The notes under the pieces are model-generated. The model saw only the letters and a program-made list of their open reading frames with translations, was not told where the DNA came from and searched no databases. Of a stretch of 59,976 bases of DNA, positions 8,328-15,977 are shown piece after piece; the first letter of the stretch is position 1, and each line of letters starts with the position of its first letter. The DNA comes from an uncultured Alphaproteobacteria bacterium (GTDB lineage: Bacteria; Pseudomonadota; Alphaproteobacteria; CAAHEQ01; UBA3637), in contig CAKPYQ010000008.1 of the NCBI GenBank assembly GCA_934203105.1, positions 1 to 59,976 of the forward strand. Reading direction: 5' to 3'. The position numbers and the translations under genes were made by a program.

Positions 8328-9200
8328 ATGCCAAAAGGAAATAAAACCGCCAAAGTCGGCGAAGAATACAAAATCTTAAAACAAAAATCCACACCGAAAA
8401 AAATTGCAAAATGCTTTATCGTGTTGTGGGTATTGTGCGTTATGACGCCCGTTTTATATTTCAGCTTGACAAAGTCCGTACAAATCAAAGAATATGCCGT
8501 TGTAAAAGGTTTTTATGAAGCCAACGCTGTTTTAATGAAGCAATACAACGATTTTTCAAATCAAGTCATTTCAAGCATTGACATTGCCAAGTACACGTCC
8601 AAAATCGACATTCCGCAAATCAAGTTGGATAAAGTTTCCCAAGCATCGACAAAAGTCAATCAAACAACACAAGCTTTGTCCGCTTTGGGTGTAAAAGGCG
8701 TAGATAAAGTGACTGATACTTCGGCCGCATTGCAACAGCAAATCGACAAAGCAAATGCGCAAATCAAAGATGCAACCTTAAAGGCGCAAAAAGCTTTGCA
8801 AACAGACATTCAATCCGCGCTGAAAAAAGAAGTCACAACTTTGGCAAACGGCCAAGTGCAAAAGCAATTAAATTTAAGCAATAAAGCTTATAAAATCTTT
8901 TCGGCCGGCAACTTCGGATTGTTAAAGGGCGAAGCCAGAGCAAATACGTCCTTGATTTATTCAGAACTCGCCAAGAATTCAAAAGGCGTATTTAAAGACG
9001 GCATTTCGCTGATTGACAAATACTTTAAATGGATCAGCTGGGCTGTCAGCGCTTTGTTGTTCATCATTTTGTTAATACCGGTTGTTTTGGTTTGGTGGAT
9101 TGCCAAAAAATTATCGGCAAACTTTACCGAATGTCCGTATTGCGGCAAGGTTTTCTTATCAAAAGCCGGCAAATTTAACTTGCTTAAAATGTTAAAATAA
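8328..9200 (+). CDS. Unrecognised membrane protein: TM, coiled coil, TM, zinc-ribbon-like tail
   Basis: I do not recognise the family. The start at 8328 (MPKGNKTAK) is chosen for its GGAG ribosome-binding site 9 nt upstream; an in-frame ATG at 8316 lacks one. The 290-residue protein has a basic cytoplasmic N-terminus, a membrane segment at about residues 25-47, a long helical middle rich in Gln, Lys, Ala and Thr with coiled-coil character (about 50-225), a second membrane segment (about 232-260), and a short cytoplasmic tail with one CPYCG motif, like half of a zinc ribbon. The helical middle should lie outside the inner membrane. Own promoter and terminator show a single-gene unit. Confidence 0.75.
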   Translation: MPKGNKTAKVGEEYKILKQKSTPKKIAKCFIVLWVLCVMTPVLYFSLTKSVQIKEYAVVKGFYEANAVLMKQYNDFSNQVISSIDIAKYTSKIDIPQIKLDKVSQASTKVNQTTQALSALGVKGVDKVTDTSAALQQQIDKANAQIKDATLKAQKALQTDIQSALKKEVTTLANGQVQKQLNLSNKAYKIFSAGNFGLLKGEARANTSLIYSELAKNSKGVFKDGISLIDKYFKWISWAVSALLFIILLIPVVLVWWIAKKLSANFTECPYCGKVFLSKAGKFNLLKMLK

Positions 9201-9230
9201 CGGCATCGACTTTGTTCGACAAGCAAAAAA

Positions 9231-9265
9231 AACGCGTCATCGTTTGTATGACGCGTTATTTTTTT
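9231..9265 (+). terminator. Intrinsic terminator after the 8328 gene
   Basis: Perfect 10-bp stem AACGCGTCAT/ATGACGCGTT (9231-9240 with 9248-9257), 7-nt loop, followed by a run of T. Confidence 0.93.
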
Positions 9266-9297
9266 AAAAGTTAAACAGACGGCCGGCTCACCCAACA

Positions 9298-9328
9298 AAA
9301 AAGCCCCCTTGAAATATCAAGAGGGCTT
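9298..9328 (-). terminator. Intrinsic terminator of the hydrogenase cluster
   Basis: A 12-bp stem (9301-9312 with 9317-9328, one mismatch, 4-nt loop) followed on the minus strand by a T-run. It lies 16 nt below the end of the hydrogenase gene. Confidence 0.88.
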
Positions 9329-9344
9329 TTGAAAAGAAGCAAAA

Positions 9345-10808
9345 CTAATCTTCGTCTTTTAACGAATGCGCGGTTGCGCTGTAATCCGTTACTTTCTTCA
9401 ATGCCATTTTTAAAGAGTTTAAACCGGCATTACCACCGATACAACCACCCGGACAGCTCATCACTTCAATCAAGTTGCCAAGCGGGCATTTTCCGGTTTT
9501 GGCATAAACCTTTAAATCGCGAATGCTTGCTTTGTCCAACCCGTTTATAACGGTCGGTTTTATCGCGTCCGGTTCTCCGCGCCAAGCAGCTTGTACAGAA
9601 CGAGCTACGCCGCCGGTCAACGGGAAGTCACGCGCTTCCTTGGACGATTGATAAGCGAATTTTTCTTCTTCGCATGTATCGACATCAATGCCCATCGCAA
9701 TCAAAATAGCGCCCAATTCTTCAAAGTTCAAAATGTGATTAACGTTTGGATTATCCAACGCTTCACGACGCTTTGCAAAGCACGGGCTTAAAAATACCGT
9801 CACCGCATTCGGGTGTTCTTTTTTCACGATTTCGGCCGTGTAATACATCGGCGTATGCGTATCGGAAACAAACGGTTTAATTTCCGGCAAATGCTTTTTG
9901 ACCAATTCATTATATGCCGCACAACAAGAAGTCGTCATAAATGCGTCGCCACGTTCCATACGTTCCGCAAAGTCTTTGGCTTCCGTTTTGGCGGTGATAT
10001 CCGCCCCTTGTGCCACTTCATAAACTTCCGAAAAACCGATTTTCTTCAATGCTGTATGGATTTGTTCGGCCGTACACGGCAAATGTCCGACAATCGCCGG
10101 AGCCATCATCGCGATCACTTCTTGACCTTGTTTAATTTTACGCAAAACATCGATGACTTGGCTTTTGGCGTGAACAGCCCCGAACGGGCAAGCCGACACA
10201 CATTTACCGCAAGAGATACATTTATCCGGATCAATATGTGCAAAGCCGTCTTCACCTTTTGAAATAGCCCCGACAGGACATGCATTTTCACACGGCACAA
10301 CGGTCTTTAAAATCGCGCCGTAAGGACACGATGCAATACACATACCGCATTTTTTACATTTATCCGGATCAATCACCGAACGCCCGTTTTTCGTCGAAAT
10401 AGCACCGAAACGGCAAGTTTTCATACACGGTTTTGCTACACAATTTTGGCACAAATCCGTAATATAAACGCGCGCTTCTTTACATCCTTTGCACGCATTT
10501 TGCAAAACAGTCAAAGGGCTTGCTTCCGGCTCTTGACGTTCCAAAGCCTTTTTCGCAAAATCGGAAAGCAATGTTTTTTCGTCGTCTTCCTCAATCGCAA
10601 AGCCCAATCCTGCAATCGTCCGAGAACGCAAAATCGCACGTTCTTTGTACACACAGCAACGGAAAGGCACTTCCGCCCCTTTCGGACGCATATCATATGG
10701 GATTAAACGGGTATTTTCTTCAAAATTATCCGACATAAAAGCTTTAATTAAACGAACTAAAACTTCGCGCTTTAAACGCTTTGTTTCAATTTCCTGATTA
10801 TCTGTCAT
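9345..10808 (-). CDS. [FeFe]-hydrogenase, group-B-like, monomeric
   Basis: A 487-residue iron-only hydrogenase interconverting protons and H2. Residues 1-100 are a variable N-terminus; 105-215 are cysteine-rich ferredoxin modules including CKKCGMCIASCP and CISCGKCVSACP; 225-480 are the H-domain. H-cluster motifs are TTSCCAAY (292-299, with both the proton-relay and the ligand cysteine), SPCFAK (341-346) and EVMSCPGGCIGG (448-459). Ala after the L1 cysteines and Ser before the L2 PC differ from the classical TSCCP/MPC form and suggest group B; this assignment is from memory of motif patterns. It is last in a hydrogenase-signalling cluster and also has its own promoter with a palindromic operator. 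The maturases HydE, HydF and HydG are not in the window. Confidence 0.9.
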   Translation of the reverse strand: MTDNQEIETKRLKREVLVRLIKAFMSDNFEENTRLIPYDMRPKGAEVPFRCCVYKERAILRSRTIAGLGFAIEEDDEKTLLSDFAKKALERQEPEASPLTVLQNACKGCKEARVYITDLCQNCVAKPCMKTCRFGAISTKNGRSVIDPDKCKKCGMCIASCPYGAILKTVVPCENACPVGAISKGEDGFAHIDPDKCISCGKCVSACPFGAVHAKSQVIDVLRKIKQGQEVIAMMAPAIVGHLPCTAEQIHTALKKIGFSEVYEVAQGADITAKTEAKDFAERMERGDAFMTTSCCAAYNELVKKHLPEIKPFVSDTHTPMYYTAEIVKKEHPNAVTVFLSPCFAKRREALDNPNVNHILNFEELGAILIAMGIDVDTCEEEKFAYQSSKEARDFPLTGGVARSVQAAWRGEPDAIKPTVINGLDKASIRDLKVYAKTGKCPLGNLIEVMSCPGGCIGGNAGLNSLKMALKKVTDYSATAHSLKDED

Positions 10809-10892
10809 CTGTTTTCATCTTTCATACTTTGCCGACCAACAATCGGCAAAAAATCTGGTTCAATTTTAATGGTATTTTCTTTAAAGGCCTGC

Positions 10893-10921
10893 ATTATACA
10901 TACAAAAATAAACTTTGTCAA
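10893..10921 (-). promoter_or_regulatory. Consensus promoter of the hydrogenase gene
   Basis: Perfect -35 TTGACA (10916-10921) and perfect -10 TATAAT (10893-10898), 17 bp apart, on the minus strand. The leader to the ATG at 10808 is about 80 nt. Such a strong promoter usually implies repression, and a palindrome overlaps the -35 box. Confidence 0.9.
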
Positions 10922-10942
10922 GCAAAAAACATTGCTTAACAA
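10915..10942. promoter_or_regulatory. Palindromic operator candidate over the hydrogenase -35 box
   Basis: Inverted repeat TTGTCAAGCAA-N6-TTGCTTAACAA (arms 10915-10925 and 10932-10942), 10 of 11 positions matching. It covers the whole -35 hexamer. Half-site spacing does not fit Rex (whose arms are 6 bp apart in an 18-bp site), so another regulator is more likely. The symmetric sequence is seen; function as operator is inferred. Confidence 0.6.
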
Positions 10943-10964
10943 CCTATACTTTAAGGCTTTTTTG

Positions 10965-11222
10965 TTAATCTTGCAGTCTTTTTTCAATTTCAGAGGTGAT
11001 CTTTTCAATGGTTGCTTCACCAATGATGTCATCATCGATTTTCACAAAGGGGGCTTTTGAAAAAGAATTTTGTTCTGAACAAGCGCCCAAGCAAGTCACT
11101 CCGGATACGGCGATTTTATCCCCGAAACGGCGCGTTAATTCTTCGGCCATTGTTTGCAATGCGCCACCGCCCATCACAAAACATGTTGTTCCCAAACAAA
11201 TTTGAATATTTACTTTTTTCAT
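10965..11222 (-). CDS. Small thioredoxin-like [2Fe-2S] ferredoxin (NuoE-C type)
   Basis: 85 residues with a TRX-like [2Fe-2S] cluster pattern: CLGTTC at residues 9-14 and CLGACSEQ near residue 44, i.e. C-x4-C and C-x3-C, followed by APFVKIDDDIIG, as in the C-terminal half of NuoE/HydC-type subunits. Such proteins shuttle electrons to or from hydrogenases. It starts 16 nt after the phosphatase gene with an AGGAG site, so it is co-transcribed with it, and lies upstream of the hydrogenase. It is the second such protein in the cluster; the 14114-14350 gene is the first. Confidence 0.85.
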   Translation of the reverse strand: MKKVNIQICLGTTCFVMGGGALQTMAEELTRRFGDKIAVSGVTCLGACSEQNSFSKAPFVKIDDDIIGEATIEKITSEIEKRLQD

Positions 11223-11237
11223 TTTTTACTCCTATGT

Positions 11238-12398
11238 TTATATATAATGAATTGTCACTTTTTTTAAATACTTATCTTCCAAAACCGTCTTCATTTTTTT
11301 GATCACGTTGCGCCGGATTTCAATTTCAATCGGCAAAGTCGGATCATAATGCGCTTGGTTTAATGTTGCGCCCAGCATAAACTCTATTACATCAGAGTCA
11401 AGCAAAAAATTCACCAACTGACCGGCTGCGTCTTTTTCTTCCGTCTGCCCGTTTTCCAAATACTCCAACGTGCGCGTCAAAGTCAAAATCCCTTCGGTCA
11501 CCAAATCCACGCCGTCCATTTCGCTGACAGAGGGCAAATTACCGACGACCGGCTCCAACGGCGTATCAATACTGCGCCCCAACTCACGCGCAATTAAATT
11601 GGCCGTCGTGCCGCCACAAATAGCCTTTTTGCCAATAAAGTTATCGAATGTCAAAGCGTATTCGTGATCTTTTTCACGCCGAAAAGGCGGCCCCGTAAAA
11701 ATCAAGCTTTCACGCGGATTACGAAAATACAAAACCACCGCCGATATATCGTCCATCGGTTGTTCATCTACTTCGATACTTTTGGCTTTTAAAACAATAC
11801 GACGCGCCAGCTCTGTACTGGATATTTCCGGACGCTGCCGAACGATTTGTTGCACAAACTGCATTAGCCCTTCGCGTGTCCAACCCAAAGGATATTCGGC
11901 TCTGCCAAGCCCTGCTTGCGTCACACCGTCAGAACAAAAAATCAACCGATCCCCCAAGCGGGCGTTTAATTGATAAACATTCATATGACGATTGGGAAAA
12001 GAAGCTGATGCAACTTGTGTTCCGGTTACGGCTTTCACATTTTCACCCGATAAAAATATAAAGTCCGGATTGCCCTCTTCCACAATGCGGACATTGCCTT
12101 CATCATCGCAATCGACACCGGAAAAAGTGGCATAACTGATTTTGCGAACTTTGCAAACCGGCAAAGCATTCATTATGATTTCAGCGGCTTTTTTCAACGG
12201 CACATCTTCTTCGGTAAAGCGCAACAACATTGTTGCCGTCATACATGCCAAAATATTGGCTTTTATCCCGCTACCCAAACCGTCAGACAGCACCGCCAAC
12301 ACGCGCTCTTCATCGGCTTTGCGTTTGGATATAAAGTAATCACCAAATGCATTTTGGTTGTATTTTTTCAAAGCAAAACAGTCGATGTCTACAAACAT
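11238..12398 (-). CDS. SpoIIE/PP2C-family protein phosphatase of the hydrogenase cluster
   Basis: 386 residues. The N-terminal 230 residues fit a PP2C/SpoIIE serine-threonine phosphatase: metal-binding aspartates in VLSDGLGSG near residue 39, IFCSDGVTQAG near residue 153 and PMDDISAVVLYF near residue 218. The C-terminal 150 residues have no domain I recognise (GKKAICGGTTANLIAREL). Phosphatases of this type occur next to PAS-containing group C/D hydrogenases in anaerobic bacteria, where they are thought to relay the sensory signal. It begins 3 nt after the sensory hydrogenase gene. The phosphoprotein target and any partner kinase are not in the window. Confidence 0.87.
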   Translation of the reverse strand: MFVDIDCFALKKYNQNAFGDYFISKRKADEERVLAVLSDGLGSGIKANILACMTATMLLRFTEEDVPLKKAAEIIMNALPVCKVRKISYATFSGVDCDDEGNVRIVEEGNPDFIFLSGENVKAVTGTQVASASFPNRHMNVYQLNARLGDRLIFCSDGVTQAGLGRAEYPLGWTREGLMQFVQQIVRQRPEISSTELARRIVLKAKSIEVDEQPMDDISAVVLYFRNPRESLIFTGPPFRREKDHEYALTFDNFIGKKAICGGTTANLIARELGRSIDTPLEPVVGNLPSVSEMDGVDLVTEGILTLTRTLEYLENGQTEEKDAAGQLVNFLLDSDVIEFMLGATLNQAHYDPTLPIEIEIRRNVIKKMKTVLEDKYLKKVTIHYI

Positions 12399-12401
12399 AA
12401 A

Positions 12402-14111
12402 CTATTCGTCCCCTTCGTCATAATCATCGGCAATTTCATTCAGCAATGTTTCCGTTTCCACCATATGCTCACCCAACAAACACGCGATTTCTTGAACAAT
12501 CGATATGTTTTTGCTGATCACTTGCCGGGCTTTTTGCGCTACCTGATCACGATTGTTTTGCGTCCCTGTGATGTCGGTAATAATGGCACCGATACTTTCT
12601 TCGGGTTGGATCGGGAACAAATGCACATCATAATATTTTTTTTGATATTTATAATGATCTTTATGCAATTCTTTGCCCGTTTTAAAGACCGTCTTAAACA
12701 TCGGTGACCAATCCAACATACCCGTCACCGAAACGCCGATCAAGCTTTCCGGTTTGGACAAGAAAACATCTTTCATCGATCCGGCAAACAGATTAATAAA
12801 AGCTTCATTTGCTTCCAAAATCTTTAAATCTTTATCCAACATCACCATAGCAGAAGGCATACTTTTCAACATAGCCGCTACTTTTCTAGTTGCGATTTGG
12901 CGCATATACGACACGCACATCGACGGTTCAGCATCACCGTTTAGCAAAGCTTTTGCCATTTCTTGACAAGTTTGATAACCACAACCGGCGCAATTCAGCT
13001 CATCTTGCGGTAAATATTTACCGATCCGACGCAACGCGGTACGAATTTCGTCCAAGCTGTAAACTTTTTGTTCCACAGGTTGCGGGCGATACTGTACAGG
13101 CACAACCGCGTCCGGCTTTGACGGAATTTTATCGCGATGATGCGTATGCGCAATCACTTTGGAAATATTGGCAAACTCACTGCGCTTTGTTGCCATACAC
13201 GGTCCATTCATACACCCGCCGTCGCATGCCAAAGCTTCCACAAACACAGGGTGCTTTAACGCAGATACATCAAAGTTGCGTAAAGCTTTTTTGAATAAAT
13301 CCAAAGAACACACGTTAATCAATTGCACGTCGTCCTTTATTCCCGCCTGACGGATTGTTTCGTTCATTCCGCCGTCCATCGGGTACAGCGCCCCTTCAAA
13401 AGAACGTTCGGGCGTAAAAACATTTGTGCCGTCGTCCGCAACACCTTTTAATTTAACATCGTCTTCGCGCATCCAAACTTTAAACTCTTCAAACGTCAAA
13501 GCAACATCGATCAAATCCGGATTGCGATCGCTTTCGTTTTTCTTGCCCACGCACGGCCCCAAGAACACAACCGCGATATCCGGCCCGAAACGATCCCGCA
13601 AAATACGCGCATGCGTTAAAGCAGGAGACGCCAACTGAACAATATTTGCTGTCATTTCCGGTTGATAAAGCCGAATGTAATCCACAATCACCGGACAGGC
13701 AGAGGAGATAAAAAATCCCCGTTCGGCTTTGTTTAAAATATGCGCCGTTTCAATGGATACGGCCTGCGCTCCCAAAGCGGTTTCACTGACGCCGGCAAAG
13801 CCCATTTTTTTAAGCGCAGCAATCAACGTGGCCGAATTGCAATCGAAGGCTGCACGCCAACTGGGCGCCAAAGAAAGATAAACTTTTTTACCCGAACGCA
13901 ACAATTCTTTGACTTTTGCCACATCATTGCGGACTTGCTTTGCGTGGCTGGGACACGGTGCAACACACCTCCCGCACGCAATGCATTTATCCGGCAATAC
14001 GGCCGCATGTCCGTTTTGTATCCGAATAGCCTTTACCGGACAGCGCCGGACGCATTTATAGCAATCTTGGCATTCATTATAGAGCGTATAAACAGGGCTT
14101 TTCTTTTCCAT
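12402..14111 (-). CDS. hydS: Sensory [FeFe]-hydrogenase with PAS domain (HydS-like, group C)
   Basis: 569 residues from the ATG at 14111, which has a GGGAGAG site formed by the end of the upstream gene. Order: two [4Fe-4S] ferredoxin motifs (residues 14-24 and 43-53); H-domain with SSACP at 136-140, GPCVGK at 185-190 and ACDGGC at 295-300; a CAGCGYQTC iron-sulfur motif at 374-382 with a fourth cysteine at 399; a PAS domain at about 412-515; and a helical tail. In the first H-cluster motif the proton-relay cysteine is alanine while the ligand cysteine remains, as in sensory hydrogenases with low turnover. It probably senses H2 or redox state and signals through PAS to the adjacent phosphatase (inference). 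Confidence 0.88.
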   Translation of the reverse strand: MEKKSPVYTLYNECQDCYKCVRRCPVKAIRIQNGHAAVLPDKCIACGRCVAPCPSHAKQVRNDVAKVKELLRSGKKVYLSLAPSWRAAFDCNSATLIAALKKMGFAGVSETALGAQAVSIETAHILNKAERGFFISSACPVIVDYIRLYQPEMTANIVQLASPALTHARILRDRFGPDIAVVFLGPCVGKKNESDRNPDLIDVALTFEEFKVWMREDDVKLKGVADDGTNVFTPERSFEGALYPMDGGMNETIRQAGIKDDVQLINVCSLDLFKKALRNFDVSALKHPVFVEALACDGGCMNGPCMATKRSEFANISKVIAHTHHRDKIPSKPDAVVPVQYRPQPVEQKVYSLDEIRTALRRIGKYLPQDELNCAGCGYQTCQEMAKALLNGDAEPSMCVSYMRQIATRKVAAMLKSMPSAMVMLDKDLKILEANEAFINLFAGSMKDVFLSKPESLIGVSVTGMLDWSPMFKTVFKTGKELHKDHYKYQKKYYDVHLFPIQPEESIGAIITDITGTQNNRDQVAQKARQVISKNISIVQEIACLLGEHMVETETLLNEIADDYDEGDE

Positions 14112-14113
14112 TT

Positions 14114-14350
14114 TTACTCTCCCGCACAAGCTTTTTCAATCAATTCGACAACTTTTTCTTGACTTACATTTGAAAATTTTTTGCCATCAATGAATAAATT
14201 AGGCCCGTCACAGCAACAATTTAAACACCGACAGCCAACCAATTTTACATCTAAACCGCGCTGTAAAATAAAGCTTTGTAAAAAACGCAACATATCGCCA
14301 TTGCCGCGTGCAAAACAAGAACTGCCCAAACATAATTTAACTTCAACCAT
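14114..14350 (-). CDS. Small thioredoxin-like [2Fe-2S] protein, first gene of hydrogenase cluster
   Basis: 78 residues. Cysteines in CLGSSC (residues 7-12) and GCRCLNCCCDGP near residue 40 match the C-x4-C and C-x3-C cluster pattern of NuoE-like thioredoxin-fold ferredoxins, with extra cysteines in the second half. It is the first gene of the cluster, 2 nt before the sensory hydrogenase, and presumably passes electrons to it. AAAGGA precedes the ATG. Confidence 0.82.
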   Translation of the reverse strand: MVEVKLCLGSSCFARGNGDMLRFLQSFILQRGLDVKLVGCRCLNCCCDGPNLFIDGKKFSNVSQEKVVELIEKACAGE

Positions 14351-14380
14351 AATTTCTTAAATCCTTTTGCTTATTTATAA

Positions 14381-14409
14381 AGAGTACAAAAAATAAACTC
14401 CTTTGTCAA
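14381..14409 (-). promoter_or_regulatory. Promoter of the hydrogenase signalling operon
   Basis: -35 TTGACA (14404-14409) and -10 TACTCT (14381-14386), 17 bp apart. The stretch GACAAAG...GTTTATTTTT...GTA is shared with the promoter at 10893-10921, suggesting common control of both halves of the cluster. Confidence 0.6.
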
Positions 14410-14520
14410 AAGATTTTTTGCACCCGTAAAAAAAGTTAATTAAATGCTTTTTGTTAAATAAATATTTACTTTTAGCTGCATACAATAAGATGTTTTTAAA
14501 CATATTAGGGGATATAAAAC

Positions 14521-15366
14521 ATGAAAAAAATTATTTTTGTACTTTGCGCCAGCGTGGCTTTGCCGGCTATGGCAAGCGCTGCCGATTGGAATTATGCAAC
14601 GGGAAATAATAACGCTTATCAAGGCGGATATTATCAACAACAACGGGGATATCAACAACCCGCTTCCCGCAGCTATCAACAACCGGCAAGACGCCAACCG
14701 CAATATCAAAACAACAACTATCAACAAAGGGGATACCAACAACAACCGGCTGCTCGCGGATACCAACAACAACCGGCAACGCGTGGATACCAACAACAAC
14801 CGCGTCAACAACAACGCACACAACAAAATCGTTATAACAACCAAAAGAACAGCTATGATTATTTGTATGCAAATTCAAGCTCTTCAAACAACGATAAGAC
14901 ATTCTATGTCACTCCGCGTTTAGGGTTCAGCTATACATCGTTCACCAACGGCGGTTCGGCCAGCGGATTTGGTTTGGTTGCAAATGTGGCAGGCGGTATG
15001 TACTTTGACCAAATGCGCGCCGAAATCGAATTCGGCTATCACTTCAAACGTGAAATTGGCGATTCCAAACTTGATTACAGCGAAATGGACTTCTTTGCCA
15101 ACGGTTATTACGACTTTGATATTGGCAGCCAATTAACACCGTTTATCGGCGGATCTGTCGGTTTTGCGAATCAAAAGTTTTCGGCCTCAGATTATGACGA
15201 TATTTCAGTATCAGAAACAAACTTTGCAATGGGTTTGGCCGGCGGTGCGACCTATCAAATCAACGATATGATTTCTGTCGAAGGTTTGGCACGCGCTCAT
15301 TATGTTTTCTGCACAGGCCACTTGTGGAATTTGCAAGTTTTGGGCGGTGTTCGTTTCAGTTTTTAA
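14521..15366 (+). CDS. Outer-membrane beta-barrel protein with Gln/Tyr-rich N-terminal region
   Basis: 281 residues. Signal peptide (1-20, cleavage after ASA) precedes a low-complexity region (about 21-115) built of RGYQQQPA-like units rich in Gln, Tyr, Asn and Arg. Residues 125-281 are alternating strands typical of an OmpA/porin-like eight-strand barrel (RLGFSYTSF, GGMYFDQMRAEIEFGY, VGFANQKF), ending in a C-terminal Phe recognised by the BAM complex. The low-complexity part should face the periplasm or surface before the barrel. A GGGGATAT site precedes the ATG. Followed 29 nt later by a lipoprotein gene, probably in one transcript. Function unknown beyond envelope structure or adhesion (inference). 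Confidence 0.85.
   Translation: MKKIIFVLCASVALPAMASAADWNYATGNNNAYQGGYYQQQRGYQQPASRSYQQPARRQPQYQNNNYQQRGYQQQPAARGYQQQPATRGYQQQPRQQQRTQQNRYNNQKNSYDYLYANSSSSNNDKTFYVTPRLGFSYTSFTNGGSASGFGLVANVAGGMYFDQMRAEIEFGYHFKREIGDSKLDYSEMDFFANGYYDFDIGSQLTPFIGGSVGFANQKFSASDYDDISVSETNFAMGLAGGATYQINDMISVEGLARAHYVFCTGHLWNLQVLGGVRFSF
14731..14811 (+). repeat. 27-bp tandem repeat inside the barrel gene
   Basis: Three consecutive 27-bp units start at 14731, 14758 and 14785, each beginning GGATACCAACAACAACCG and encoding GYQQQPxxR. The first two are near-identical; the third diverges at its end. Such in-frame repeats can change in number by slippage and lengthen or shorten the exported low-complexity region. Confidence 0.85.
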
Positions 15367-15395
15367 CATAACATAAAAAAAAGGAAATAAAAAAA

Positions 15396-15707
15396 ATGAA
15401 AAAAGTTTTATTAGGTGCTGCTTGTTTAGCATTGGTTGGATTAAGCGCTTGCGCGCTTGTCCCATCTCAATTGGGTATTGCAGCTATTCATTCGGATAAA
15501 GAAGCCGTTGCCGTCACAGATGCAACAGCAAGAAAAATGGGTAAAGCCTGCGGTTTCAACCTGTTAGGTATTGTCGCTTTGGGTGACTTATCCATCGAAA
15601 AAGCAAAACGTAACGGTAACATTCAACGTGTTGCAAGCGTTGACAAAGAAGTCTTTTCTTTCTTGGGATTGTACTCCAGCGTTTGCGTCAGAGTAACGGG
15701 TGAATAG
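15396..15707 (+). CDS. TRL-like family lipoprotein
   Basis: 103 residues with a lipoprotein signal (lipobox LSAC, cysteine at residue 19). The mature part has the TRL-family pattern: ATARKMGKACGFNLLGIVALGDLSIEKAKRNGNI, i.e. a G-x-AC then LGxxxxGDxSIxxAxxNGxI. The family takes its name from a tRNA-associated locus but is an uncharacterised small envelope lipoprotein family. It follows the barrel gene and is followed by a terminator, so the pair likely forms one transcript. GGAAATAAAAAA precedes the ATG. Confidence 0.82.
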   Translation: MKKVLLGAACLALVGLSACALVPSQLGIAAIHSDKEAVAVTDATARKMGKACGFNLLGIVALGDLSIEKAKRNGNIQRVASVDKEVFSFLGLYSSVCVRVTGE

Positions 15708-15730
15708 TTTTCCTCTTCCATAAAATCAAA

Positions 15731-15763
15731 AAGCGCTCTTTTGAAAAAAAGGGCGTTTTTTTT
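15731..15763 (+). terminator. Terminator after the TRL-like lipoprotein gene
   Basis: Stem of 9 bp with one G-U pair (15734-15742 with 15747-15755), tetraloop, and a run of eight T. The next 170 bp, up to the terminator at 15932, contain no gene that I can see. Confidence 0.88.
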
Positions 15764-15931
15764 ATCGCAAAAATCCGTTTTCATAAGTTTGTAAAGCAAG
15801 CAACAAAATCCTGAGCGTTCAAAAATGGCGGGCAACAAAATCCCGCGTATCATCAAAAAAAAGGATCAATAAAAACTTCATCAAAAAACGGGACATTCCA
15901 ACTTAAAAATTTAATGAATATCAATACCCAC

Positions 15932-15966
15932 AAAAAATGGGGCAACCCGACAAGGCCGCCCCATTT
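15932..15966 (-). terminator. Terminator of the secretion-gene operon
   Basis: Perfect 9-bp stem AAATGGGGC/GCCCCATTT (15935-15943 with 15958-15966), 14-nt loop, followed on the minus strand by a T-run. It lies 11 nt after the virB8-like gene. Confidence 0.85.
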
Positions 15967-15977
15967 ATCATCAAACA

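Noticed and set aside
10915..10942. Calling the hydrogenase palindrome a Rex site
   Set aside because: Its TTGTTAA/TTGACAA ends are 14 bp apart rather than the short spacing of Rex operators, so the match to half-sites is probably incidental.
10805..11035. 76-codon frame between the small ferredoxin and the hydrogenase gene
   Set aside because: It spans the consensus promoter and palindrome and the end of the ferredoxin gene, with a basic random-looking translation and no good start site.
14451..14486. Promoter for the barrel gene using TTGTTA and TACAAT
   Set aside because: The spacing is 24 bp, outside the usable range; the true promoter was not identified.
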